Shown: positions 8,227 through 16,944, counted from the stretch's first letter. The stretch is 64,000 nt of DNA from Acidobacteriota bacterium (GCA_003223645.1 QHVT01000010.1:62001-126000); one strand, 5' to 3'. Notes: generated by a model not told the origin, from the sequence alone. A program made the numbers and translations.

Positions 8227-9260
8227 TGCGCACCTCCCAGCTCGTTCGAGACCGCGATCAGTTGCTGCAATTTCTCCGACGCGCGTCCGCTGCGCAGCGA
8301 CTCCCTCGCCAGCGCGACGCCATCGCGCATCGTGGGGGCGAGCCCCGCGACGTAGCACGCCGCGCCCGCATTCGCGAGCACGATGTCGCGTCGCGCGCCG
8401 TTCTCGCCGCCGAGGATCGCGCGCGCGATCGATGCGTTCTGCTGGATGTCTCCTCCAGCCAGTCGCTCGAGTGCATGTCGCGACACTCCGATCTCCTCGG
8501 GTGTCACGTCGTACGAGCGCACTTCGCCGTTGCGCACTTCGCAGACATGCGTCGCAGCCGACACCGAAATCTCATCGAGCCCGTCGCGGCTGTGCACGAC
8601 GAGCGCGTGCTCGGCCCCGAGCGCAGAAAGCACTTGCGCGACGACTTCCGTCAGCCGGTCGCTGTAGACACCGAGCACTTGTCGCCGCGCGAACGCGGGA
8701 TTCGTGAGCGGCCCGAGAACATTGAAGATCGTGCGGACGCCGAGCTCGCGTCGTACGGCGGCAACCGCGCTCATCGCCGGATGCAACTTCGGCGCGAAGA
8801 GAAACGCGATGCCGACGCGGCGCAGCACCTGCGACATCCGCGGCGCGTCGAGATCGATATGCACGCCGAGGGCGGAGAGAAGATCGGCGCTGCCGCAGGA
8901 GGACGAGACCGCGCGATTGCCGTGCTTCGCGACGTTCGCGCCCGCGCCCGCGGCCACGAGCGCCGCGATCGTCGAGATGTTGAACGTGCCGCGTCCGTCG
9001 CCACCGGTGCCGCACGTGTCGACGAGTCCATCGCGGATATTGTCAGCATCCAGGTCGAGCGGCGTCACCCGCTCGCGCATCGCCATCGCCGCGCCCGTGA
9101 GCTCGTCCGGCGTCTCGCCTTTCATCCGCAGCGCGACGAGCAGCGCCGACTTCTGCACGTCCGTCGCCTGCCCGTCCATCACCGCGGAGAACACCTCATA
9201 CATCTCGTCGCGCTCGAGATGCTTTCCATCCACGACGCGTTTGATGGCCTGCGCGATCAT
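8223..9260 (-). CDS. trpD: Anthranilate phosphoribosyltransferase
   Basis: 345 residues, typical length. Transfers phosphoribose from PRPP to anthranilate. Seen: the PRPP/Mg site DTCGTGGDGRGTFNIST, the anthranilate-site stretch AKHGNRAVSSSCGSADLL, FLFAPKLHPAM and FNVLGPLTNPA. Start and stop both overlap the flanking trpG and trpC genes by four bases. The start is one to two codons after the trpG terminal codons and begins MIAQAIKRVV. Confidence 0.97.
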   Translation of the reverse strand: MIAQAIKRVVDGKHLERDEMYEVFSAVMDGQATDVQKSALLVALRMKGETPDELTGAAMAMRERVTPLDLDADNIRDGLVDTCGTGGDGRGTFNISTIAALVAAGAGANVAKHGNRAVSSSCGSADLLSALGVHIDLDAPRMSQVLRRVGIAFLFAPKLHPAMSAVAAVRRELGVRTIFNVLGPLTNPAFARRQVLGVYSDRLTEVVAQVLSALGAEHALVVHSRDGLDEISVSAATHVCEVRNGEVRSYDVTPEEIGVSRHALERLAGGDIQQNASIARAILGGENGARRDIVLANAGAACYVAGLAPTMRDGVALARESLRSGRASEKLQQLIAVSNELGGAQ

Positions 9261-9838
9261 TGGATGGCTCCCAAAAAATTGCGGATCACCTGATCGCCGC
9301 CCGGAGTGCCGTACGACTCGGGATGAAACTGAATCCCGAACAGCGGGCGCGCGCGATGCGAGATGGCCATGATCGCGCCATCGTCGCTCTCCGCGTCGAT
9401 CGCGAATTCGTCCGAGAGCGTCGCCGGATCGACGACCAGCGAGTGATAGCGCGCGCTCTGCATCGGGTCCGGACACCCCGCGAACAACCGCTCGCCGCGG
9501 TGATGCACGCCGGTGACTTTTCCATGCACCGGCATCTCCCCGCGCACCACCCGCGCCCCGAACGCCTCGGCGATCGCCTGATGTCCGAGACAAACGCCGA
9601 GCATCGGGATGTCGTTGTTTGCCCTTGCTAAAGCATGGATCAGATCGATGCAACGTCCCGCGCGCGAAGGCGTCCCCGGCCCCGGCGAGATCACCAGCGC
9701 GCGCGGCTTGTCGGCGAGCAGCGCATCGGGATCGAAGTCGTCGTTGCGAATCACGCGCAACCGCTCGCCCGCGAGCCGTTCGATCTGCTGCACCAGGTTG
9801 TAGGTGAAGGAGTCGTAGTTGTCGATGATGGTGATCAT
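9257..9838 (-). CDS. trpG: Anthranilate synthase glutamine amidotransferase subunit
   Basis: 193 residues, a class I glutamine amidotransferase that feeds ammonia to TrpE. Seen: IDNYDSFTYNLVQ at the start, the oxyanion strand ISPGPGTP, the nucleophile loop GVCLGHQAIAEAFG, and the His/Glu of the triad in FGIQFHPES. It could equally be PabA in folate synthesis; the location at the head of the trp genes favours TrpG, and such proteins often serve both. A GAGGAA ribosome site precedes the ATG. No trpE lies upstream; the gene is preceded by about 200 bp of spacer and then the group II intron. Confidence 0.95.
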   Translation of the reverse strand: MITIIDNYDSFTYNLVQQIERLAGERLRVIRNDDFDPDALLADKPRALVISPGPGTPSRAGRCIDLIHALARANNDIPMLGVCLGHQAIAEAFGARVVRGEMPVHGKVTGVHHRGERLFAGCPDPMQSARYHSLVVDPATLSDEFAIDAESDDGAIMAISHRARPLFGIQFHPESYGTPGGDQVIRNFLGAIQ

Positions 9839-10035
9839 GTTCGTTTCCTCGTTCGTTCGTGCGCGCGCGTCAGACCAGGCGGAGACACCATCGCCAGGGA
9901 CGCCAACGAACGATCAACGGGAAACTGAAAGGTGGGAGGCTAGACGTGCCAAAGACACGCGCAGAGCACGTGCGGTCGCTGCGGCGCGTTCTCCTTCGGT
10001 GTCATCACGTCGCGCAGATTACCACAAACCAGGTG

Positions 10036-10779
10036 ATAGAGGTAGGGAGAGACCCGTACGGGTCTCCCCCTCCCTCCGAACCGGACGTGCGGATCTCCCG
10101 CATCCGGCTCTCCAGTTGGTGGTTCCGTTTAGGGCAGACGGAACGTGGAGCTGGTAGCGCGTGAAAGCAGCTGTACACGTCTGAGTTCTTCACCTCGTCG
10201 CCGAGGCCATCCGCATGAGCATCTGGTTCGATCGCGTCGGCTTCAGCCTAGCTATCACTGAAGCTGTCACCGCCGGTTAGCTCTAAGAGCACTCACGTTG
10301 GTCGGTTTTTCCTGTCGCAGATCTTGCCTTCCTCTCATCCACCTTCCTACCTCCCTTTGCTCCACGCCCGTTATGGCGCTTCTTCGCTCGTATGGAGGTT
10401 CTGACTCCCGGCTGCCTTTCAGTCACGCAGCGGGGTATCCCCGATTCACCGCACCTGAATCTTTCTGTCGTTCTGTGTTCAACCACCCCAGTGTCTTCCC
10501 ATGTCCGCTTTCTGTTCGCTCATTTGTTCTCGCGTTCTGGGGCCGTTGCCTTAGGACCGTTTCTAGTCCGCGCCCACAGGCTCTCTCGGCTTCGCCACTC
10601 GCTCGCAGGCTCGCCAAGACACAAGGCCGAATCAACTTTCTCTCGTACGGACCGACAGACTCGCCTTCCGTTGCTCTCCACCCCGCCTTCCGGCGACGCA
10701 GTTACGGTCGGCTTTCAACCAGTTGAGCGTTTGGTTGAGAGTGTTTCCACCTCCTCTTCAGGTGCGCTCTCGGGCGCAC
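10036..10779 (-). mobile_element. ORF-less group II intron
   Basis: Read on the minus strand, the segment starts GTGCGCCCGAGAGCGCACC, a group II 5' end (GUGYG). Near its 3' end it has a domain V hairpin: GAGCCGGATGCGGGAGATCC, then GCACGTCCGGTTC. Domain VI follows as GGGGGAGACCCGTACGGGTC plus TCTCCCTACCTCTAT. The length is about 744 nt. No reverse transcriptase/maturase ORF is present in domain IV, so splicing or mobility would need a maturase supplied elsewhere. The 5' exon is GGCGGCCGCCGCTC and the 3' exon starts CACC. Joining them restores the CTCCAC end of a family F palindrome, which gives the exact boundaries. Small ORFs inside it are not credible proteins. Confidence 0.85.
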
Positions 10780-10868
10780 GAGCGGCGGCCGCCCTCGGCC
10801 GCCGGAGCGCAGCGACAAACCGCCCGGAGCGCTTCCGTTTCGGCGGCCGAGGGCGGCCGCCGCTCCAC
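10780..10868. repeat. Family F palindromic element (5' exon side of the intron)
   Basis: GAGCGGCGGCCGCCCTCGGC and its inverted complement GGGCGGCCGCCGCTCCAC, separated by a second GC-rich inner repeat around CGCTCCGGGCGG. The rmuC stop codon (CTA on the plus strand, 10868-10870) lies at the edge. The outer GTG of the left arm is displaced by the group II intron. Confidence 0.85.
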
Positions 10869-12205
10869 TAGCTTTCGGCTTTGATCTGAACGACGACACC
10901 CGGCTCTTCGCTCTGCATCGTGAGCCGCAGCTTCGATGACTCGAGCGGCACGGCTTCGATTTGTTCGAGCGAATCCATCCCTTTGCCGACGCCCGCGAGC
11001 TGCTGCAGCTCTTCGCCTTTCGGCCAGAGGCGCGAGTCGATCGAACGAATGGTCTCGTTGTACTTCTCGACCGTTTTGCCGAGGCGCGCGCCGACGTCGC
11101 GGAGGTGATCCATGACCTTCACGAAACGATTGAACAGATCGACTGCCGCGTCGTGCATCCGCTTCGCGTTCTCCTCGGTCTTCTCCGCTTTCCAACTCGC
11201 GGCGACCGCGCGCAAGAGAGGCAGGAGCACGGTCGGCGATGCGAGGAAAATTTTTCGCTCGGCCGCGTATTCGAGCAGCGTGAGATCGGCCGCGAGCGCG
11301 GCGGCGAGGAAGTGCTCGCCCGGGATGAACATGACGGCGAAGTCGAGCGTCTCGCCGATGTTCGATTGATAGTCGCGCTTCGCCAACGCGTCGATGTGGC
11401 GCCGTAAATTCTTCGCGTGCTGCTGTAGCAGCGCGGCTTTGCGCGTCTCGTCGCTCTCATTGCACGCGGCGATGTATTCGGAGAGCGATGCCTTCGCGTC
11501 GATCGCGATTACGCGCTGATTCGGCAGATTGATGACGATGTCGGGACGGAGGCGCCGTCCGTCGTCCGAGAAAAAGGTGTGCTGCGAGTCGAAGTCGCGG
11601 CAGTACTCGCTCATCCCAGCGAGCTCGATGCAGCGCTTGAGCGACATCTCGCCCCATGATCCCTGCACCGTCGGCGACTGCAGCGCGTTCGCGAGCCGCG
11701 CCGCTTCGCGCGACGCCTGCTCCTGCGTCGCCAGCAGCGTGCGGATCTGCTCCTGCAGTCCGCCGTAGCCGATCGCGCGCTCCTGCTCGCTCTTCTGCAC
11801 CTCGCCGCGATAGGCGTCGAGCATCTCGCGCACCGGCATGAGCATCGAGTCGAGCGTCCCGCCCACCTGCGTCTTGTTCGCGCTGACGAGCGACTCGCTC
11901 ACGTTCTTGAAGGCCTTCTGCGCGAGCGCCGTGAACGTGTCTTCGACTTTTTGCAAATTGGAGAAGTGACTCTCCGCCACCGCGCGCGCCTGCTGCGCTT
12001 CTTCGAGACGCTGCTGCATCTCGGCGCGCAACTTCTCGCTGCGCTCGCGCTCCTGCTTCGCGGAGTCGCGCTCAACGATTACTCGATCGCGCTCCGAGCG
12101 GGCCCGCTGCGCTTCCGCGCTCTTTCTCGCGCTCCCGACCATCCACCCTGCGATCGCGCCGAGCATCAACGCGATCACGACGAGAAACAACGCTGTGATC
12201 GTCAT
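10868..12205 (-). CDS. rmuC: DNA recombination protein RmuC homologue
   Basis: 445 residues. RmuC proteins limit recombination at inverted repeats and carry a PD-(D/E)XK-like nuclease fold. An N-terminal membrane anchor (residues 3-24, ITALFLVVIALMLGAIAGW) is followed by a long Glu/Arg/Gln coiled coil (about 28-80). The RmuC core runs from about residue 130 to 400, with VQGSWGEMSLKRCIELAGM, RPDIVINLPNQRVIAIDAK and FIPGEHFLAAAL. It is notable that a putative inverted-repeat-processing protein lies next to a hairpin element in a hairpin-rich chromosome. The gene stands alone on the minus strand. Confidence 0.93.
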   Translation of the reverse strand: MTITALFLVVIALMLGAIAGWMVGSARKSAEAQRARSERDRVIVERDSAKQERERSEKLRAEMQQRLEEAQQARAVAESHFSNLQKVEDTFTALAQKAFKNVSESLVSANKTQVGGTLDSMLMPVREMLDAYRGEVQKSEQERAIGYGGLQEQIRTLLATQEQASREAARLANALQSPTVQGSWGEMSLKRCIELAGMSEYCRDFDSQHTFFSDDGRRLRPDIVINLPNQRVIAIDAKASLSEYIAACNESDETRKAALLQQHAKNLRRHIDALAKRDYQSNIGETLDFAVMFIPGEHFLAAALAADLTLLEYAAERKIFLASPTVLLPLLRAVAASWKAEKTEENAKRMHDAAVDLFNRFVKVMDHLRDVGARLGKTVEKYNETIRSIDSRLWPKGEELQQLAGVGKGMDSLEQIEAVPLESSKLRLTMQSEEPGVVVQIKAES

Positions 12206-12224
12206 GACGTTATGGTCTCACGAG

Positions 12225-12291
12225 AGGCTCACAGGCTCATAGGCGCACAGGCTTACAGGAAGTCGCTATGAGCCTATGAGCCCGTAAGCCC
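12225..12291. repeat. Palindromic element, family C
   Basis: The left arm has AGGCTCACAGGCTCATAGG. The right arm has the inverted complement CTATGAGCCTATGAGCCCG. A longer copy lies at 15619-15809. The right arm runs into the last codons of the class V aminotransferase gene (its GLTGS C-terminus and stop). Confidence 0.8.
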
Positions 12292-13446
12292 CTTCAACGC
12301 GTCGATCACCCGCTGCACCTCATCTTCATCGTTGTAGTAATGCGGAGAAAACCGCACCAGTCCTTCGCGCGGCGCGGTGATGATGCCTTTCTCCTCGAGT
12401 TTTCCATGAATCCAGCGGATCGATTTCTCTACATCCGGTGGAGTCGCTCCAACGATCGGAGACCGGATCGGAAGGGGGGACGCGACGTTCCAGCCGATCG
12501 ATTGCAGCCCCTCAGCGAGGAGCGTCGCCACGCGCACGGCATGTTCGCGAATGACATCGACACCGATCTCCAGCGCGAGATCGATCGCCGCGCGCATGCC
12601 ATAGACGCCGGCGGTGTTCAGCGAGCCGGCCTCGAACCGGCGCGCCGAAGGGAGGAGCTCGACCGAGCAGTCGATGAATTTCCCCTGCCGGTCGACGTTC
12701 GTCCAGCCGGTCTCGAGGACCTCCAACTCATCGCGCCGCTCTCTGGCGACAAAGAAGATGGCCGCGCTCTCGGGACCGCACGTCCATTTGTGTCCGTCGG
12801 CCGCGAGGAAGTCGACTCTCGCGGCGCGAACGTCGAGCGGCAGCACGCCGAGGGCTTGGATCGCGTCGACGCAAAACCGCACGTTGCGACGCGCGCAAAC
12901 CTCGCCGATCGCCTCGAGGTCGGCGACCGCGCCGTTGTGAAACGCGACCGCGGACACCGTGACGACGCGCGTACGGTCATCGATCAGCGCCTCGATGTCG
13001 CTAGCACTAAATGAACTTGCAACGCGACATTCCACGCCTCGTGGCTCGAGCCGTTTCCACGGCGTCCAGTTCGATGAGAACTCCAGCGCGGTCGTGACGA
13101 CGTTGTCGCCTTCGTTCCAGCGGATGCCCTGCGCGACGAACGACAACCCTTCCGAGGTGTTCTTGAGAATCGCGATCTCTTCCGCGTCGGCATTGATCAG
13201 CTTCGCCGCCGACTCGCGAAAGCGCGCATCCTCCGCATACCACTTCTTCCAATGCAGCGCGCCGTAATCGCGCTGATCGCGCACGAACTGCTCCATCGCT
13301 TCGGCTGCGCGAACGGACAGCGGACCGAGTGCGGCGTGATTGAAATAGACGAGATTCCGCGTGACCGGAAAGAGTTCTCTAAAAGCGCTGCGCGAAGCGC
13401 CGCTAAAAGCGCTGCGCGAAGCGCCGTCAAAAGCGATGGAGCTCAT
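12274..13446 (-). CDS. Class V aminotransferase-fold PLP enzyme
   Basis: 390 residues, fold type I, of the cysteine desulfurase/isopenicillin-N-epimerase-like group. The PLP lysine sits in FLAADGHKWTCGPE. Upstream NHAALGPLS and TSEGLSFVAQGI are typical cofactor-contact regions, and the C-terminal RFSPHYYNDEDEV is also seen in this class. I see no RxGHHCA-type catalytic cysteine loop, so a true cysteine desulfurase is unlikely. The start at 13446 overlaps the aroC 3' end by 20 bp. The N-terminus contains a tandem 8-residue duplication (GASRSAFS) coded by a 24-bp DNA repeat. The last residues come from a family C palindrome. Confidence 0.85.
   Translation of the reverse strand: MSSIAFDGASRSAFSGASRSAFRELFPVTRNLVYFNHAALGPLSVRAAEAMEQFVRDQRDYGALHWKKWYAEDARFRESAAKLINADAEEIAILKNTSEGLSFVAQGIRWNEGDNVVTTALEFSSNWTPWKRLEPRGVECRVASSFSASDIEALIDDRTRVVTVSAVAFHNGAVADLEAIGEVCARRNVRFCVDAIQALGVLPLDVRAARVDFLAADGHKWTCGPESAAIFFVARERRDELEVLETGWTNVDRQGKFIDCSVELLPSARRFEAGSLNTAGVYGMRAAIDLALEIGVDVIREHAVRVATLLAEGLQSIGWNVASPLPIRSPIVGATPPDVEKSIRWIHGKLEEKGIITAPREGLVRFSPHYYNDEDEVQRVIDALKGLTGS
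13381..13435. repeat. 24-bp tandem repeat in an aminotransferase N-terminus
   Basis: AAAAGCGCTGCGCGAAGCGC plus CGCT is repeated at 13381 and 13405, with a partial third copy. The 24-bp period keeps frame and encodes two copies of GASRSAF near residues 7-20 of the class V aminotransferase. It is located immediately after the aroC stop codon. Confidence 0.85.
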
Positions 13447-14593
13447 CGACATACGCCTTGTAGTTGCGTTGCATCTCGCCGAGAGAATCGCCGCCGAACT
13501 TCTCGCGCATCGCGCCGGCGAGAACGATCGCGAGCATCGCCTCGCACACGACACCGCAGGCAGGGACGGCGGTGACGTCGCTGCGCTCCCACTGCGAGCG
13601 ATGCGCTTCGCGCGTTTCCGTGTCCACCGACGGCAGGCCGCGACGCAGCGTCGAGATCGGCTTCATGAACGCGCGAACGACGACATCCTGACCGTTCGTC
13701 ACGCCGCCTTCGAGCCCGCCGGCGCGATTCGTGTTGCGGTGATAGCGCCGCTCGTCGTCGAAGTAAATCGCGTCATGGACTTCCGAACCAATCTTCCGCG
13801 ACGCACTCACGCCGTCGCCGATCGCGACCGCCTTCACCGCGTGAATCGAGAGAATCGCCTGTCCGATGCGTCCGTCGAGCTTCTCGTTCCATTGCACGTA
13901 CGAGCCGAGTCCGACCGGCACGCCGCGCGCGGCGATCACGATCGTTCCGCCGAGCGTCTCCCCCGCTTCGCGCGCGCGATCGACGGCCGCGATCATCGCC
14001 GGCTCGTGTTCTTTGTGGACCGCGCGCAACGGCGATTCATCGTCGACGTCGCCGAGATCTTCGAACGTCGGAGACGCCTCCGGATCACCCCCGTCGCCAA
14101 CCGACACGACACCGGAACGAATCTCGATGCCGAACGCGCGCAACAACTCCTTCGCGATCGCGCCGGCAGCGACACGCGATGCCGTCTCACGCGCGGACGC
14201 GCGCTCGAGGATGTCGCGCAGATCGCGGCGGTCATACTTCATCCCGCCCGGCAGATCGACGTGACCCGGACGCGGCGCATGCACGCGCCGCTTGTGGGCT
14301 TCCTCTGCGTCGAGCTCCCACGGATCCATCGCGCCACGCCAGTTGTCGAAATCGCGATTCCGAATCGTCATGGCGATCGGCGACCCGAGCGTCTCACCGC
14401 CGCGTACGCCGGCCGTGATCTCCGCCTCATCGCTCTCGATCTTCATCCGCCCGCCGCGCCCGTACCCGTGCTGCCGCCGCTTCAAATCACGGTTGATCGC
14501 ATCGCGATCGAGACGCGCGCCGGCAGGCATCCCCTGCACGATGATCGTGAGCTGCGGCCCGTGCGACTCCCCGGCTGTCGTGAACTTGAACAC
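13427..14593 (-). CDS. aroC: Chorismate synthase
   Basis: 388 residues, typical length. Last shikimate-pathway step: anti-1,4 elimination of phosphate from EPSP to chorismate, with reduced FMN. Seen: the N-terminal signature FTTAGESHGPQL, the RRQHGYGRGGRM loop, GHVDLPGGMKYDRRDLRDIL, ERASARETA, and NRAGGLEGGVTNGQ. Its product feeds the trp genes a few kilobases away. The downstream aminotransferase gene starts within its last codons, so the two are probably cotranscribed. Confidence 0.97.
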   Translation of the reverse strand: MFKFTTAGESHGPQLTIIVQGMPAGARLDRDAINRDLKRRQHGYGRGGRMKIESDEAEITAGVRGGETLGSPIAMTIRNRDFDNWRGAMDPWELDAEEAHKRRVHAPRPGHVDLPGGMKYDRRDLRDILERASARETASRVAAGAIAKELLRAFGIEIRSGVVSVGDGGDPEASPTFEDLGDVDDESPLRAVHKEHEPAMIAAVDRAREAGETLGGTIVIAARGVPVGLGSYVQWNEKLDGRIGQAILSIHAVKAVAIGDGVSASRKIGSEVHDAIYFDDERRYHRNTNRAGGLEGGVTNGQDVVVRAFMKPISTLRRGLPSVDTETREAHRSQWERSDVTAVPACGVVCEAMLAIVLAGAMREKFGGDSLGEMQRNYKAYVDELHRF

Positions 14594-14601
14594 CTTTTTT
14601 T

Positions 14602-14830
14602 TAGTTTATCCCGCGCTTTCAGTTTATCCCGCGCGCAGACGCGGGATCTCCAGTGATCCCGCAAGTTTCTCTTCAACGACGAGTCTGTGGAGCGGCGGCC
14701 GCCCTCGGCCGCCGGATTCTCGCGAGAGATCGGCGGCCGAGGCGGCCGCCGCTCCACCAGATTCATTCAAGTGGCAACTGCAACGCCGGTGTCACCGGAG
14801 ATCCCGCGTCTGCGCGCGGGATAAACTGAA
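14602..14830. repeat. Nested palindromes: family H enclosing family F
   Basis: The outer arms TCCCGCGCGCAGACGCGGGA (14628-14647) and its complement at 14800-14822 are family H. Inside them lies a complete family F element at 14687-14757 with the TCTCGCGAGA core. The right outer arm is translated as the C-terminus of Lgt. This fills the whole aroC-lgt gap. Confidence 0.88.
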
Positions 14831-15607
14831 ACCGCGGGTCACCGAAAGCCACACGATGCCGGAGATGATGAGGATGACCGAGATGAGCTGCGCGATCGTG
14901 AACGGTCCGAGGAAACGGTCGTCTTTCGCGCGGACGAACTCGACGAGGAAACGCTCGATGCCGAGGAGGATGAGGAACGCGGCCCAGACGCGGCCCTTCG
15001 GATGCGGGCGGCGGTTGAGCCACATCAAAATCGCGAACATCGTGAACGCCGACGCCGACTCATAGAGCTGCGTCGGATGCACGCGCAGGATCGCGTCAGG
15101 TGGAATCGACGGATCGACCGCCACGCCGAAGCGCCGCAACTCCGCGGCGGTCGTCGGCGGCGAGCCCTTCGGAAACGCGATCCCGATCCACGACGTCGTC
15201 GGGCGTCCGTAGTCGTCGCCGACGAGAAAACATCCGATGCGTCCGATCGCGTATCCGATCGCGAGCGCGGGTGCCGTCGCATCGGCGGCGGTCAGATAGT
15301 CGACGTGATGGCGCCAGATCAGCCACGTGCAGGCGAGGAACCCGCCGATCAATCCGCCGTACCAGACCAGGCCCGCGCGATCGAAGAGCAGATGCCAGTC
15401 ATGAAAGAGGATCGCGTAGTAGATCTTCGCGCCGACGATCCCGCCGATCGCCGCGGCGACGACCATCGACGAAGCCAGCTCCTCATTGAGGCCGTAGCGT
15501 TTGAATTGCCGCGCGAGCACCCAGCCGGAAGTGATGAACGCGAGGAACATCATCAGGCCGAAGGTGGTGATCTCGAAGTTGCCGAAGCGAACGAGCGTGG
15601 GCCACAT
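14792..15607 (-). CDS. lgt: Prolipoprotein diacylglyceryl transferase
   Basis: 271 residues. It transfers diacylglycerol from phosphatidylglycerol to the lipobox cysteine of prolipoproteins. It is a multi-pass inner-membrane protein (hydrophobic segments near residues 14-36, 45-70, 87-107, 115-135, 190-208 and 230-255). The Lgt signature region is GYAIGRIGCFLVGDDYGRPT, with YGGLIGG earlier and HPTQLYES later. The start MWPTLVRFG is at 15607. The last 13 residues (GFSLSRAQTRDLR) are coded by the right arm of a family H palindrome and are probably not part of the conserved fold. Confidence 0.95.
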   Translation of the reverse strand: MWPTLVRFGNFEITTFGLMMFLAFITSGWVLARQFKRYGLNEELASSMVVAAAIGGIVGAKIYYAILFHDWHLLFDRAGLVWYGGLIGGFLACTWLIWRHHVDYLTAADATAPALAIGYAIGRIGCFLVGDDYGRPTTSWIGIAFPKGSPPTTAAELRRFGVAVDPSIPPDAILRVHPTQLYESASAFTMFAILMWLNRRPHPKGRVWAAFLILLGIERFLVEFVRAKDDRFLGPFTIAQLISVILIISGIVWLSVTRGFSLSRAQTRDLR

Positions 15608-15618
15608 GGGCGGGCAGG

Positions 15619-15809
15619 ATAGGCGCAAAGGCTCAAGGGCGCAAAGGCTCAGGGGCGGAGGCTCAATGGCGCAAAGGCGCAAAGGCTCTGAGGCTCTGAG
15701 GCTCTGAGGCGGAGGCTCAAGGGCGCAAAGGCTCAGAGGCTCAAAGAAGAACCGCGGTCGGGTGGTGGCCTCCCTCTGAGCCCATGAGCCTCTGAGCCCA
15801 TGAGCCTCG
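15619..15809. repeat. Long family C palindromic element
   Basis: The left arm is many imperfect copies of GGCGCAAAGGCTCA and AGGCTCTG. The right arm is CCTCTGAGCCCATGAGCCTC, repeated twice. It fills the gap between lgt and the DUF4388 gene and ends 4 bp before that gene's stop codon. Confidence 0.8.
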
Positions 15810-15813
15810 GTCG

Positions 15814-16944
15814 TCAGGCGGTCGCTCGTTCCAATGACGCCTTCTGATCGGAGATGAAGCGGAAGACGTCGACTTTCCCTGCCTGATCGAGATGCTGCGA
15901 GACTTCGAAGAGCTGCACGGACAGCAGCGTGTTCAGTCCTTCGTCGAGCACGGCCTTGCGCCGCTCGAACGGCAGCTCGGAGATGTTCGCGATCAGCATG
16001 TTCTCGTCGAAGCGGCCGTACTGATCGAAGAAGACGCCCGCCCACAGCTCGTCCGTTTCGGCGCTCTGCAGGATGCTCATGAAAATCTCGCGCGCCTGCT
16101 CCTCGCCGACGCTTTTCTCGAGCGTCTCGAAGAGACGTCCGAACATGTCGTTGTACGTCGAGATGATCTTGAGCAGTTCCGGCGAGTCCTCGACATCGAG
16201 GAACACGGGACGGAACGATTTCTCCTCCGGCAGCGCCTCGATCAAACGCGCGGAGAGGAGTTGAAAGAGGATGCGCGCGACTTCGAACTGCGTGAGGTCG
16301 GAGCGGCCGGTGAGCTCGCGCACGTTGCGGATGCCGTCGATGTCCTGATAGATCGCGATCTCCGCCTCATTCAACTCCAACGCGCGAAAGTCGGGCGCCG
16401 CGCCCGGGACTTTCGCGAACACGAGATCGAGACTCGGAATCTTCTCGCGAATCCGCGCCGACTCATCGAGCCGCCGGATGCCCTCCATGATCACGCTCGA
16501 GGTGTGGAGGTGATGCACGATCCGCTCGTGCGCCAGATCCTCGTCCGCGTCATAAAACGCGAACTCCCCTTCCTTCCAGCCGAAGAGCGAGTAGATGATC
16601 TCCAGGACCTGATTCTTCACGCCCCACCAAAGATCCTTCGGCGAGATCGCCCCCATCTGCACGAGGATCTTCCCGTGCCGCAGCTGCGGCGTCACCCGCC
16701 GCTTCGACTCCTCGTACTGCTCCTGCGTGATCTTCCCGTTGCGCAGCAGGAACTGCCCCAGCGAATGCTCCGGCGAGTTCGAAGACGCGAACACGATCTC
16801 CCCGCTCGCCCAGTGAATGTTCCGCTCGAGATCCTCCCGCGTGAGCACAAGCTTCCCCGACTCGCGAATCATCGCGACGAAACTGAGGACATCAGGAAGC
16901 TGGATCTTCGAGAGATCCCCTTGCAGTATCGGCCGATCGGGCAT
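15814..16944 (-). CDS. DUF4388 (PATAN-type) domain protein
   Basis: 376 residues. The N-terminus (PILQGDLSKIQLPDVLSFVA ... SGKLVLTREDLERNIHWASG, residues 4-55) is the DUF4388/PATAN domain, found in bacterial signalling and motility regulators of delta-proteobacteria and acidobacteria. The rest is mixed helix, with a region reading WWGVKNQVLEIIYSLFGWKE in the usual continuation and an Asp/Glu-rich C-terminus. I chose MPDRPILQG (16944) because the domain begins there; an ATG at 16998 would add 18 Pro/Thr-rich residues. Likely a cytoplasmic regulatory protein with unknown partners. Confidence 0.75.
   Translation of the reverse strand: MPDRPILQGDLSKIQLPDVLSFVAMIRESGKLVLTREDLERNIHWASGEIVFASSNSPEHSLGQFLLRNGKITQEQYEESKRRVTPQLRHGKILVQMGAISPKDLWWGVKNQVLEIIYSLFGWKEGEFAFYDADEDLAHERIVHHLHTSSVIMEGIRRLDESARIREKIPSLDLVFAKVPGAAPDFRALELNEAEIAIYQDIDGIRNVRELTGRSDLTQFEVARILFQLLSARLIEALPEEKSFRPVFLDVEDSPELLKIISTYNDMFGRLFETLEKSVGEEQAREIFMSILQSAETDELWAGVFFDQYGRFDENMLIANISELPFERRKAVLDEGLNTLLSVQLFEVSQHLDQAGKVDVFRFISDQKASLERATA

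Noticed and set aside
9953-10018. A short ORF with one Trp codon upstream of trpG, resembling a leader peptide
   Set aside because: Only one Trp codon, no convincing terminator/antiterminator pair, and the region is next to a group II intron; not enough for a trp attenuator.
10298-10726. Overlapping ORFs on both strands within 10.3-10.7 kb
   Set aside because: They lie inside the group II intron RNA and have no consistent codon bias; such ORFs are frequent false calls in intron domains.
12274-13446. SufS-type cysteine desulfurase
   Set aside because: The C-terminal catalytic-cysteine loop typical of SufS/IscS is not present.
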